In this document: positions 17,021 through 24,654 of the stretch, piece by piece | Position numbering within the stretch: the first letter of the stretch is position 1 | Layout of the letters: every line of letters starts with the position of its first letter | Origin: Oscillospiraceae bacterium | Lineage (GTDB): Bacteria > Bacillota > Clostridia > Oscillospirales > Oscillospiraceae | Direction of reading: 5' to 3' | NCBI GenBank assembly: GCA_022794215.1 | Contig: JAAWEH010000010.1 | Coordinates: 1-45,908, forward strand | Length of the DNA stretch: 45,908 nucleotides | The notes under the pieces: model-generated | The model's input: only the letters and a program-made list of their open reading frames with translations | Told to the model about the DNA's origin: nothing | Databases searched by the model: none | Translations under genes and position numbers: made by a program

Positions 17021-19282
17021 GTGGCAACAAAAACAAAAAACAACTTGGTCATTGTGGAGTCCCCCGCCAAGGCCAAGACCATTACCAAATATCTGGGCCC
17101 GGGCTATGAGGTGAAGGCCTCTATGGGTCACATCCGGGATCTGCCCAAGAGCAAGATCGGAGTGGATGTGGATCACGGCTTTGCGGTGGACTATCAGCCC
17201 ATCAAAGGGAAGGAGGATGTCATCTCCGACCTGAAGAAGGCGGCCAAGAAGAGCGAAAAGGTCTATCTGGCCACCGACCCTGACCGGGAGGGAGAGGCCA
17301 TCTCCTGGCACCTGAAGGAGCTGCTGGATCTGCCCGATGAGAGCACCTACCGGGTTACCTTCAACGAGATCACCAAAAAGGTGGTCAGCGAGTCCATTGC
17401 CGCCCCCCGGCAGATCGACATGGATCTGGTGGACGCCCAGCAGGCCCGGCGGGTGCTGGATCGGGTGGTGGGATATCAGATCTCCCCCTTCCTGTGGAAA
17501 AAGATCCGCCGGGGGCTCTCTGCCGGACGGGTTCAGTCGGTGGCGACGAGACTGGTCTGCGAGCGGGAGGAGGAGATCCGGGCCTTCCAGCCGGAGGAAT
17601 ACTGGTCTCTGGACGCCCTTTTGGAGCGGGTAAAGCCCAATGTGGGCAAGTTCACCGCCCAGTTTTATGGGAAAGAGAAGAAGATGGAGCTCCACAGCGA
17701 GGGGGAGGTCAACGCCGTGATGGAGGCGGTGAAGGCCGGCTCTTTCACCGTGACCGGAGTGAAGGAACAGGAGAAGACCCGGAATCCGGCGCCCCCCTTT
17801 ACCACCTCCACCCTTCAGCAGGAGGCCAGCCGAAAGCTGAATATGCCGCCCCGCCGGGCCATGGCCATTGCCCAGCAGCTCTATGAGGGCGTGGATATCA
17901 CCGGGGAGGGAACCGTGGGTCTCATTACCTATATGAGAACCGATTCCCTGCGCCTTTCTGACGAGGCCACTGCCGCCGCCCGGAGCTTCATTCTGGGCCG
18001 TTACGGGAAGGAATACTATCCGGGCAGCCCCCGGGTCTATAAGGCCAAGGCGGGGGCCCAGGACGCCCACGAAGCCATCCGGCCCTCCAACGTGGAGCTG
18101 ACCCCGGAGAACATCAAGAAAGACCTAACCAATGAGCAGTACCGGCTCTATAAGCTGATCTGGAGCCGCTTTTTGGCCTGCCAGATGGCCTCTGCCACCT
18201 ATGACAGCGTGACCATTGAGGCAAGTTCCAGCGATTATCGCTTCCGGGCCACCCACACGGCCCTGAAATTTTCCGGGTATACGGCGGTATATGTGGAGGG
18301 AAAGGATGAGGAGGAGGAAGCGCCCCAGTCCCCTCTGCCCGATCTGAAGGAGGGGGAGGCCCTGACGCTGAAGGGCCTGGAGCCCAAGCAGCACTTTACC
18401 CAGCCCCCCGCCCGGTATACCGAGGCCAGTCTTATCAAGGCTCTGGAGGAAAAGGGGATTGGCCGGCCCTCCACCTACGCCCCCACCATCTCCACCATTG
18501 AAGGGCGGGAGTATGTGGTGAAGGAGGGCAAGTATCTGCGCACCACCCCCCTGGGTGAGACGGTAAACACGGTGATGAAGGACAAGTTCCCGGACATTGT
18601 GGACTATGATTTCACCGCCCAGATGGAGGAGAAGCTGGATCGGGTGGAGCAGGGCGAGGAGAAGTGGAAAGATCTGCTGGGAGACTTCTACGGCGACTTT
18701 GCCAAGGAGCTGGAGAAAGCGGAGGCCGACGTAGGGGAGCGGATCAAGGTGCCGGACGAGGTCTCTGAGGAGATCTGCCCCCTGTGCGGGAAGAACCTGG
18801 TATTCAAGTCGGGACGGTTTGGCCGGTTCCTGGCCTGCCCCGGCTGGCCGGAGTGCGGCCACACCCAGCCTATCGTGGAGCAGATGCCCGGCAAGTGCCC
18901 CAAGTGCGGCGGGCGGCTGCTCAAGCGGACGGGCACCAGCAAGAAAAACAGCAAGCCCTACACGTACTATGCCTGTGAATTCGTCACACGGCGGGAGAGC
19001 GCGCCCCGCCAGTGCGACTTTATGACCTTTGACGTGCCCGTGGCAGACAACTGCCCCCAGTGCGGCCAGACCATGTTCAAGCTCTCCGGCCGGGGGGCGA
19101 AAAAGCCCTTCTGCATCAACGATAAGTGTCCCAACTTCCTGCCGGAGGACAAGCGGGGCTACTACAAGAAGAAGGATGAAACGGCTGCCGCCGGGGAGAA
19201 GAAGCCGGCGGCGAAGAAAAAAGCGGCCGCCAAAAAGCCGGCGGCCAAAAAGACTGCAGCGAAGAAGGGGGCGAAGAAATAA
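17021..19282 (+). CDS. topA: DNA topoisomerase I (type IA)
   Basis: A 753-residue enzyme that relaxes negative supercoils. The TOPRIM domain opens with [13 protein letters not shown] and has [14 protein letters not shown]. The catalytic Tyr is residue 304 in [14 protein letters not shown]. Three C-terminal zinc-binding segments start with [16 protein letters not shown] and CPQCGQTM. The last 30 residues are a Lys/Ala tail (repeated AAKK and PAAKK), a nonspecific DNA-binding feature seen in several Gram-positive TopA proteins. GTG 17021 is 7 bases after CGGAGG. trmFO follows after 27 bases. Confidence 0.97.
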   Translation: MATKTKNNLVIVESPAKAKTITKYLGPGYEVKASMGHIRDLPKSKIGVDVDHGFAVDYQPIKGKEDVISDLKKAAKKSEKVYLATDPDREGEAISWHLKELLDLPDESTYRVTFNEITKKVVSESIAAPRQIDMDLVDAQQARRVLDRVVGYQISPFLWKKIRRGLSAGRVQSVATRLVCEREEEIRAFQPEEYWSLDALLERVKPNVGKFTAQFYGKEKKMELHSEGEVNAVMEAVKAGSFTVTGVKEQEKTRNPAPPFTTSTLQQEASRKLNMPPRRAMAIAQQLYEGVDITGEGTVGLITYMRTDSLRLSDEATAAARSFILGRYGKEYYPGSPRVYKAKAGAQDAHEAIRPSNVELTPENIKKDLTNEQYRLYKLIWSRFLACQMASATYDSVTIEASSSDYRFRATHTALKFSGYTAVYVEGKDEEEEAPQSPLPDLKEGEALTLKGLEPKQHFTQPPARYTEASLIKALEEKGIGRPSTYAPTISTIEGREYVVKEGKYLRTTPLGETVNTVMKDKFPDIVDYDFTAQMEEKLDRVEQGEEKWKDLLGDFYGDFAKELEKAEADVGERIKVPDEVSEEICPLCGKNLVFKSGRFGRFLACPGWPECGHTQPIVEQMPGKCPKCGGRLLKRTGTSKKNSKPYTYYACEFVTRRESAPRQCDFMTFDVPVADNCPQCGQTMFKLSGRGAKKPFCINDKCPNFLPEDKRGYYKKKDETAAAGEKKPAAKKKAAAKKPAAKKTAAKKGAKK

Positions 19283-19309
19283 GCCGCCGGAGAGAAGGGA
19301 GGACAGAAG

Positions 19310-20611
19310 ATGGAGCCGGTAAGCGTGATCGGGGCGGGACTGGCCGGGTGTGAGTGCGCCTGGCAGCTGGCCAACCGGGGAATCCCCGTGGTTTTGCGGG
19401 AGATGAAGCCTCAGAAGGCCACCCCCGCCCACCATAGCCCAAACTTTGCCGAGCTGGTCTGCTCCAACTCCCTGCGCTCGGATCAGCCGGAGAATGCGGT
19501 GGGGCTTCTCAAGGAGGAGATGCGCCGGCTCCACAGCCTGATCCTCTCCTGCGCCGACGAGCACCGGGTGGAGGCGGGAGGAGCCCTGGCGGTAGACCGG
19601 GAGGGGTTTTCCGCCGCCGTCACCGAGAAGGTGAGAAGCCATCCTCTCATCACCGTGGCGGAGGGGGAGGTAACGGAGATCCCGGAGGGGGAGGTGGTCA
19701 TCGCCGCGGGGCCTTTGGCCTCCGACAGCCTGACCGCCGCCATTGCCAAGGCCTTCCCGGACAGCGGAACCCTCAATTTCTTTGACGCGGCTGCCCCCCT
19801 GGTGAGCTTTGAGTCCATCGACATGGATCAGGCCTGGTTTGCCTCCCGGTATGACAAGGGGACGGCGGATTATATCAACTGCGCCCTTTCTCAGGAGGAG
19901 TATCTGGCCTTCTGGCAGGCTCTGCGGACAGCGGAGGAGGCGGAGGTTCACGGCTTTGAGGACAAGCAGGTCTTTGAGGGCTGTATGCCGGTGGAGGTCA
20001 TGGCCCGAAGAGGGGAGGACACCCTCCGGTACGGCCCCCTGAAGCCCAAAGGCCTGAAGGATCCCAAGACGGGGCGGGAGCCCTATGCGGTGGTTCAGCT
20101 GCGCAAGGACAACGCCCAGGGAAGCGTATATAACCTAGTGGGATTTCAGACCCATCTGAAATGGCCGGAGCAGAGGCGGGTGTTCTCCATGATCCCCGCC
20201 CTGGCCCACGCGGAGTTTTTGCGCTATGGGGTCATGCATCGGAATACTTACTTGAAGTCCCCCGGCTTTTTGGACCGGTATTACCGGGTGAAGCAGTGTC
20301 CCCGCATCTCCTTTGCCGGACAGATTACCGGGGTGGAGGGGTATGTGGAGTCGACCGCCAGCGGGTGCCTGGTGGGGATCGAGCTGGCGCGGAGGCTTTT
20401 GGGGCAGCCGCCGGCGGATTTCCCTGCCGAGACGGCCATCGGAGCGCTGGCCCTCTACATTTCCAACGAGAGTGTCACCGATTTTCAACCCATGAACATC
20501 AACTTCGGCATCATGCCGCCCTGGCCCGAGCGGGTGAAGGGGGGCAAGCGGGAGAAGAATACGCTGATCGCGAACCGGGCGCTGGAGGCTCTGGGGTCAA
20601 GGGATGTGTAA
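19310..20611 (+). CDS. trmFO: tRNA (uracil-54-C5)-methyltransferase, folate/FAD-dependent TrmFO
   Basis: A 433-residue flavoprotein that makes ribothymidine at position 54 of tRNA using methylenetetrahydrofolate. The FAD-binding GxGxxG is VIGAGLAGCECAWQL (6-20). ELVCSNSLRSD contains Cys 51 and VFEGCMPVEVMA the second conserved Cys. FAGQITGVEGYVESTASG is the GidA-like motif. AAGGGAGG precedes ATG 19310. Its last 15 bases are overlapped by the convergent small gene of module A. Confidence 0.96.
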   Translation: MEPVSVIGAGLAGCECAWQLANRGIPVVLREMKPQKATPAHHSPNFAELVCSNSLRSDQPENAVGLLKEEMRRLHSLILSCADEHRVEAGGALAVDREGFSAAVTEKVRSHPLITVAEGEVTEIPEGEVVIAAGPLASDSLTAAIAKAFPDSGTLNFFDAAAPLVSFESIDMDQAWFASRYDKGTADYINCALSQEEYLAFWQALRTAEEAEVHGFEDKQVFEGCMPVEVMARRGEDTLRYGPLKPKGLKDPKTGREPYAVVQLRKDNAQGSVYNLVGFQTHLKWPEQRRVFSMIPALAHAEFLRYGVMHRNTYLKSPGFLDRYYRVKQCPRISFAGQITGVEGYVESTASGCLVGIELARRLLGQPPADFPAETAIGALALYISNESVTDFQPMNINFGIMPPWPERVKGGKREKNTLIANRALEALGSRDV

Positions 20612-20812
20612 GCCCAGCTTGACCAGACGGCGGAACAGGCGGAGGCGTTCGTTGTTCTCGTGATCTATGGATTCCAGGAAGTAGGCGTCGAAGAGTTTGT
20701 TTTGCTCCGGGGTGAAGGTGGCGAAGAGGGCTTGGGCCGCCGGGTCGGAGTAGTGTTGGACGGGCAGGGATTCTTCGATGAGATAGTAGATTTGGTCGAT
20801 CAGGTCTTGCAT
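20597..20812 (-). CDS. Small helical protein of module A (DUF6809-like?)
   Basis: A 71-residue protein, probably all helical and acidic in its first half (MQDLIDQIYYLIEESLPVQ) and basic near the end (RLRLFRRLVKLGLHIP). The last 28-residue block aligns without gaps to the module B protein at 40877-41110 (shared D, E, R, F and terminal LGL; 7 of 28 identical). The size and the LGL ending recall the poorly known DUF6809 family, but I am not sure. GAGGTGAT precedes the ATG. It is divergent from an XRE gene, reads from an operator-covered promoter and overlaps the trmFO 3' end by 15 bp. Function is unknown; a partner or target of the repressor is a guess. Confidence 0.7.
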   Translation of the reverse strand: MQDLIDQIYYLIEESLPVQHYSDPAAQALFATFTPEQNKLFDAYFLESIDHENNERLRLFRRLVKLGLHIP

Positions 20813-20823
20813 AGTATCACCTC

Positions 20824-20864
20824 AACACTTTTAGTGTTATGTACAGTATAACACTAAAAGTGCA
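20824..20864. promoter_or_regulatory. Two tandem dyad operators between XRE and small gene (module A)
   Basis: Dyad 1 is AACACT-TTT-AGTGTT (20824-20838). Dyad 2 is AACACT-AAA-AGTGCA (20850-20864). Their centres are 26 bp apart. Together they form a larger perfect inverted repeat with 15-bp arms (20826-20840 and 20848-20862). Such paired operators typify small XRE repressors that shut a divergent promoter. The second dyad lies in the minus-strand promoter spacer. Confidence 0.8.
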
Positions 20865-20872
20865 AATGTCAA
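20845..20872 (-). promoter_or_regulatory. Minus-strand promoter for the module A small gene
   Basis: On the minus strand TTGACA (20872-20867), a 16-bp spacer and TATACT (20850-20845). The spacer is occupied by the second dyad, so repressor binding would block it. Confidence 0.7.
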
Positions 20873-20891
20873 TATTGAAAGGCAAGAAAAG

Positions 20892-21101
20892 ATGAAAATT
20901 TTTGCAGAGCGGTTGCGGAAGGTTCGCACAGACGCAGGGGAAAGCAGGGAAGCGTTGAGCAACGCCCTTGGGCTTTCTGTAAGCCAAATCAGTGAAATGG
21001 AAAATGACAGGAAGGGCACGACCTTGGAAAAATTGGTGGTGCTTTGCCGGCATTACAACGTTTCTGCAGATTATTTGTTGGGGCTTTCTGATACTCCGTA
21101 G
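20892..21101 (+). CDS. Short XRE-family repressor of module A
   Basis: A 69-residue protein that is one HTH_XRE domain. It has FAERLRKVRTDAGESREALS, then ALGLSVSQISEMENDRKGTT as the recognition helix region, and ends in NVSADYLLGLSDTP. It aligns with the module B repressor (40584-40802) at about 45% identity by hand count, including a shared NVSADYLLG block. It lies 27 bases beyond two operator dyads, so autoregulation and control of the divergent small gene are likely. The gene is less GC-rich than its neighbours, consistent with acquisition. The non-coding repeat begins 66 bases downstream. Confidence 0.88.
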   Translation: MKIFAERLRKVRTDAGESREALSNALGLSVSQISEMENDRKGTTLEKLVVLCRHYNVSADYLLGLSDTP

Positions 21102-21167
21102 GGGTGGGGGCAAACCCGCCCGGCGGAAGCGGTTGCCCGGTTTGGTGTTCGTTTTGGTACAACGCTC

Positions 21168-21695
21168 TTTTTTCGGCCTCCCGGCCGGGGCCAAAACCGC
21201 TTTAGAAGCGGTTCTGGACTCCGAATCTTTAAGGGCAAAGACCAGAGGAATAAACTGCGAACTACGGTACAACCGCAGAGAGCACCTACGCTGATAGATT
21301 ATCCCTCGGGCAAGAAGCTTTGGGATATCCTTCTATCGACCGGCGGCTTCCTCACAGCGACCCGCTGTCCCTTTTGCGCCGCTGCCGCTGATAAGAGCGT
21401 AGCCTTTACGCTCTTCGCTGAAATAAACGCCGCCTGGCTGGTCTGGCGGCCCCGCCGCCAACCCAACAAGGTTGCTGTCTCCAGGCGTTTCCTGGTCGGC
21501 GGCTCTCTCTGCCTCTTTGCTGATCGGTAACGGCAGTGGGGCTGGAGGAGCTATCCTAACTTTACGTATAAGCCGGAAACATAACCGTCAGAAAGCTTTT
21601 CTTGGGGAGTCTGAGGGGCCATTCTTTTCTCGAAAAGAATGGTCCTTCAGAAACCACGCAACGTTGAAATTTGATCGCACCCACCAACCAAACGG
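21168..21695 (+). repeat. Dispersed structured repeat, copy A (~530 bp, non-coding)
   Basis: This fills most of the 635-bp gap between the XRE gene and plsX. It matches 40019-40568 in the same chromosomal orientation. Strongly conserved blocks are 21168-21220, 21325-21420 and 21460-21695. The block at 21248-21324 is not shared, and copy B has its own insertion of similar length. Hairpins include 21191-21217 (CCA-AACCGCTT/AAGCGGTT-TGG), AGAGCGT/ACGCTCT near 21393-21416 and a 42-nt hairpin at 21610-21651. Reading frames across it show mostly amino-acid-changing differences between copies, so it is unlikely to code. It could be a large structured RNA or a non-autonomous mobile element. Confidence 0.85.
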
Positions 21696-21736
21696 CACCA
21701 CCCACCGATACCACCCCACCAAGGAGGTAACATACC

Positions 21737-22786
21737 ATGAAAATCATCATAGACGCCATGGGCGGCGACAACGCCCCCCGCTGTAACGTAGAGGGAGCCC
21801 TGGCCGCCGTGCGGGAGCTGGGAGTGGAGGCAGTCCTGGTGGGCCGTGGAGACGAGATCCTGGCCGTTCTGCATGACATGGGGCTGGACGCCCCGCCGCC
21901 GGGATTGGAGATCGTCCATGCCTCCGAGGTGGTGGACATGGAGGACAACGCCGCCACTGCCTTTAAGGAGAAGAAGGACTCCTCTCTGACCGTGGGCTTG
22001 AACCTGGTGAAGGAGGGCAAGGGGGACGCCTTTGTCTCCGCCGGCTCCACCGGAGCCCTTTTGTCGGCCGCCACCCTGGTGACCAAGCGGATCCGGGGGA
22101 TCCGCCGGGCGGCTATGGCCCCCAAGATCCCCACCGCCAACGGAGGGGCCATTCTCATCGACTGCGGCGCCACGGCCGAGTGTACCCCCGAGTATCTGCT
22201 GCAGTTTGCCTTTATGGGCTCTTACTACGCCGAGCACATCCTGGGCAGGCCGGAGCCCCGGGTGGGACTGCTGAACATCGGCGCGGAGGAGAGCAAGGGG
22301 CTGGATCTCCAGCGGGAGACCTACGCCCTTTTGAAGCAGGCGGAGAAAGAGGGGCGGATCCACTTTGTGGGCAATGTGGAGGCCCGGGAAGCGGTGCTGG
22401 GGGCGGTGGACGTGATCGTCTGCGACGGCTATTCGGGCAACATTTTCCTTAAGACCCTGGAGGGTACCGCCCTGTTTTTGGCGGCTGAGATGAAGAAAAT
22501 GTTCAAGAAGAATTTGCTGACCAAGGTCTCGGCCCTCATGGTCTCCGGCGGGATCAAGGACTTTAAGAAGCTGATGGACTCCCGGGAGGTGGGGGGGACG
22601 CCCCTCATCGGCATCTCCAAGCCGGTGATCAAGGCCCACGGATCCTCCGACGGCTACGCCATCAAAAATGCCATCGGGCAGGCGGCAAAATTTGCCTCCT
22701 CGGGTATGATCGAAAATATTGCGGAAAATGTGTCTTATATGCGCCTTCCGGTGGGAAAAGCCCTGAAAGAGCAGGATGGAGAATGA
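21737..22786 (+). CDS. plsX: Phosphate acyltransferase PlsX
   Basis: A 349-residue enzyme converting acyl-ACP and phosphate to acyl-phosphate, the first step of PlsX/PlsY phospholipid synthesis. It begins with IIIDAMGGDNAP and contains SAGSTGALLSAATL, ILIDCGATAEC, VGLLNIGAEESKG, VCDGYSGNIFLKTLEG and GISKPVIKAHGSSD, all hallmarks of PlsX. AAGGAGG (21721-21727) is well placed. It is followed by acpP and rnc as in many Firmicutes. I see no convincing promoter in the 40 bases between the repeat and the gene, so its promoter may lie within or before the repeat. Confidence 0.97.
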   Translation: MKIIIDAMGGDNAPRCNVEGALAAVRELGVEAVLVGRGDEILAVLHDMGLDAPPPGLEIVHASEVVDMEDNAATAFKEKKDSSLTVGLNLVKEGKGDAFVSAGSTGALLSAATLVTKRIRGIRRAAMAPKIPTANGGAILIDCGATAECTPEYLLQFAFMGSYYAEHILGRPEPRVGLLNIGAEESKGLDLQRETYALLKQAEKEGRIHFVGNVEAREAVLGAVDVIVCDGYSGNIFLKTLEGTALFLAAEMKKMFKKNLLTKVSALMVSGGIKDFKKLMDSREVGGTPLIGISKPVIKAHGSSDGYAIKNAIGQAAKFASSGMIENIAENVSYMRLPVGKALKEQDGE

Positions 22787-22837
22787 TTTTCGGGAAAAAT
22801 TCGGGGGGACTTTTGTGAGGGGAAGAAAAAATCCCCC

Positions 22838-22866
22838 TTGACAGGACGGAAGATATTGCCTATTAT
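22838..22866 (+). promoter_or_regulatory. Sigma-A promoter for acpP-rnc
   Basis: TTGACA (22838-22843), 17 bp, TATTAT (22861-22866). Directly after it lies a small dyad, CTTAG-TGAT-TTAAG (22867-22880), over the likely start site; this could be an operator for a fatty-acid regulator, but it does not clearly match FapR or FabT sites. Confidence 0.85.
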
Positions 22867-22904
22867 CTTAGTGATTTAAGCGCCAAAGGATAGGAGCGAT
22901 CGTG

Positions 22905-23138
22905 ATGATTTATGAGCGTTTGGTAAAACTGATTTCTGAGCAGTTCGGCATGGAGCCGGAGGAGATCACCGAGGAGACCGGGTTTGAGGATCTGGGCGCC
23001 GATTCGGTGGATCTGGTGGAGCTGTCTATGAACCTGGAGGAGGAGTTCGGCATCGACGAGATGGGGGAAGAGGACATCGCCTCCATCCACAACGTGGGCG
23101 ATCTGGCCAACTTCCTTCGGGGCAAGCTGGGCGAATGA
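22905..23138 (+). CDS. acpP: Acyl carrier protein
   Basis: A 77-residue acidic protein carrying growing fatty acids on a phosphopantetheine arm. The attachment Ser is in DLGADSVDLVELSMNLEEEF, and EELTEE-like acidic helices precede it. ATG 22905 is 8 bases after AGGAG; the adjoining GTG 22902 is less well spaced. It lies between plsX and rnc and its stop overlaps the rnc start (ATGATG), so the two are coupled. Confidence 0.96.
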   Translation: MIYERLVKLISEQFGMEPEEITEETGFEDLGADSVDLVELSMNLEEEFGIDEMGEEDIASIHNVGDLANFLRGKLGE

Positions 23139-23812
23139 TGGAGAGCCTGGAAGCAAAGCTGGGCTATACCTTTCGGGATCGTTCCCTGCTGGAGAATGCC
23201 CTGACCCACAGCTCTTACGCCAATGAAAACCGCAGTCCCATGGGCAGCAACGAGCGGCTGGAGTTCCTGGGGGATTCCATCCTGGGAATGGTGACGGCGG
23301 ATTTTCTTTACAAGGAGCACCCTGACCTGCCCGAGGGGGATCTGACCCGGAAGCGGGCCGCCCTGGTGCGGGAGGAGAGCTTGGTGGAGGTGGCTGACTG
23401 GCTGGAGCTGGGGGCCTATCTGCGCCTGGGCCGGGGAGAGGACGCCGGCGGCGGCCGGGAGAGAAATTCCATCCGGGCCGACGCGGTGGAGGCGGTGCTG
23501 GCTGCGGTCTACCTGGACGGAGGGCTGATGGAGGCCCGGAAGATCATCCGCCGCTTTATCCTGGACAAGGAGCAGGAAAAGACTGCCAGCCGGGACTTTA
23601 AGACGGCCCTTCAGGAGCTGGTGCAGCGGGAGAGCGGCCAGGTGCTGACCTACCGGCTTACCGGACAGTCCGGCCCCGACCACGCCAAGGTCTTTGCCGT
23701 GGCGGTGGAGCTCAACGGCAAGACCGTGGGGGAAGGACAGGGCCACAGCAAGAAAGAGGCCGAGCAGATGGCGGCCAAGGCGGCCATCGAAGGGCTCAAA
23801 GAGAAGGGTTAA
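23135..23812 (+). CDS. rnc: Ribonuclease III
   Basis: A 225-residue double-strand RNase that processes rRNA precursors and structured RNAs. The catalytic domain has LTHSSYANEN, the signature ERLEFLGDSILGMV and the second acidic cluster IRADAVEAVLAAVYLDGG. The C-terminal dsRNA-binding domain begins at about residue 150 (DFKTALQELVQRESG...) and ends with KEAEQMAAKAAIEGL. Translation starts at ATG 23135 or 23138 within the acpP stop. A terminator follows. Confidence 0.96.
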   Translation: MMESLEAKLGYTFRDRSLLENALTHSSYANENRSPMGSNERLEFLGDSILGMVTADFLYKEHPDLPEGDLTRKRAALVREESLVEVADWLELGAYLRLGRGEDAGGGRERNSIRADAVEAVLAAVYLDGGLMEARKIIRRFILDKEQEKTASRDFKTALQELVQRESGQVLTYRLTGQSGPDHAKVFAVAVELNGKTVGEGQGHSKKEAEQMAAKAAIEGLKEKG

Positions 23813-23823
23813 AAAAGAAAAGG

Positions 23824-23860
23824 TGCCGGAGGCCCGGGGCGGCTCCGGCATTTTCCTTTT
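23824..23860 (+). terminator. Intrinsic terminator after rnc
   Basis: TGCCGGAG (23824-23831) pairs with CTCCGGCA (23843-23850), followed by TTTTCCTTTT. The ribosome site of the next gene begins immediately after, so readthrough may feed it. Confidence 0.75.
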
Positions 23861-23876
23861 GAAAGGGGCATGGGGT

Positions 23877-24608
23877 ATGTTTGAGCAGTGGAAAGAGCAA
23901 GAGCTGGCCCAGATCAAGGAACAATATGGAAAGGCAAGGATCATAACCCTGGCCGTGGTGGTTCTGATGGCATTGAACCTGCCGATGGAGCTGGGGATGC
24001 TTCTGGACGGCGGCGGAGGGTTTGGGGCAGTTTCTCTTGCCGTTACCCTGGGAGTCATGGTCTTGGCATGGAGGCTGGGGGATTACAAAAGCCGATTTGT
24101 CAAGCCCCTGCTGGCTGCCGTTGAGGAGAGCCTGCCCACCCAGGGAGAGCGGGAGCGCTTTGCCCAGCAGATGGGGGCGGCCACTCAGATCCCTTACTCC
24201 CCGGCCCCCCAGACAAAACCCGGCCTGATGCTGCTGGGGGAGGACTACTGCTACTTTCGGCAGCCGAGGCGGGTTCGCATCCTGAAAAACCGGGAGCTCC
24301 GCCGGGCCGAGCTGACCAGGGGAACCTATACTGTGGGCCGGGGGCATATCCGCATCTGCTATGACCTGTCCCTGTTTGGGGAGGAGGAAAAGCCCCTGTG
24401 GAGAGCCAGCTATCCGGCCGAGGAAGAGGCCTATCAAACCCTGGAGCTCCTGCGCGGTAAGCTGCCGGCCAACCTGAGGGTGGAGGACGGCATTGCCTAC
24501 GGCAAGACGGAGGAGGGGCGAAAGAAGGCGCGGAGATCAGAAGGGCTCCAGATACTGCTCTGCATCGCCATTGTGGTGGTGCTGGTGATCATTGCAAAGG
24601 TACTGTAA
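23877..24608 (+). CDS. Unknown membrane protein
   Basis: A 243-residue protein that I do not recognise. It has two N-terminal membrane segments (about 22-42 and 48-66), a cytoplasmic-looking middle region (70-215) and a final membrane segment (ILLCIAIVVVLVIIAKVL, 225-243). The middle contains TKPGLMLLGEDYCYFRQPRR and GRGHIRICYDLSLFG. AAAGGGG precedes ATG 23877 by 8 bases; longer frames run back into rnc. It is placed between rnc and a bidirectional terminator. Confidence 0.7.
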   Translation: MFEQWKEQELAQIKEQYGKARIITLAVVVLMALNLPMELGMLLDGGGGFGAVSLAVTLGVMVLAWRLGDYKSRFVKPLLAAVEESLPTQGERERFAQQMGAATQIPYSPAPQTKPGLMLLGEDYCYFRQPRRVRILKNRELRRAELTRGTYTVGRGHIRICYDLSLFGEEEKPLWRASYPAEEEAYQTLELLRGKLPANLRVEDGIAYGKTEEGRKKARRSEGLQILLCIAIVVVLVIIAKVL

Positions 24609-24616
24609 AGGGAAAG

Positions 24617-24650
24617 AAAAGCCCCATGGGAGATCCCCATGGGGCTTTTT
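24617..24650. terminator. Bidirectional intrinsic terminator
   Basis: AAAAGCCCCATGGG (24617-24630) pairs perfectly with CCCATGGGGCTTTT (24636-24649), with A and T runs on either side. It serves both converging genes. Confidence 0.93.
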
Positions 24651-24654
24651 ACTG

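Noticed and set aside
21102-21736. Group I/II intron, tmRNA, RNase P or 6S RNA in the repeat
   Set aside because: None of the conserved core sequences I know for these RNAs was found on either strand.
20597-21736. Insertion sequence or prophage fragment
   Set aside because: No transposase, integrase or clear terminal inverted repeats with target duplication was visible; the repressors alone are not enough.
21472-21786. Open frame across repeat copy A (and 40315-40614 in copy B) giving similar proteins with ESEGPFFSRKEWSF
   Set aside because: Nearly all differences between the copies in this frame change amino acids, no ribosome site is seen, and the similarity reflects the DNA repeat and its palindrome.
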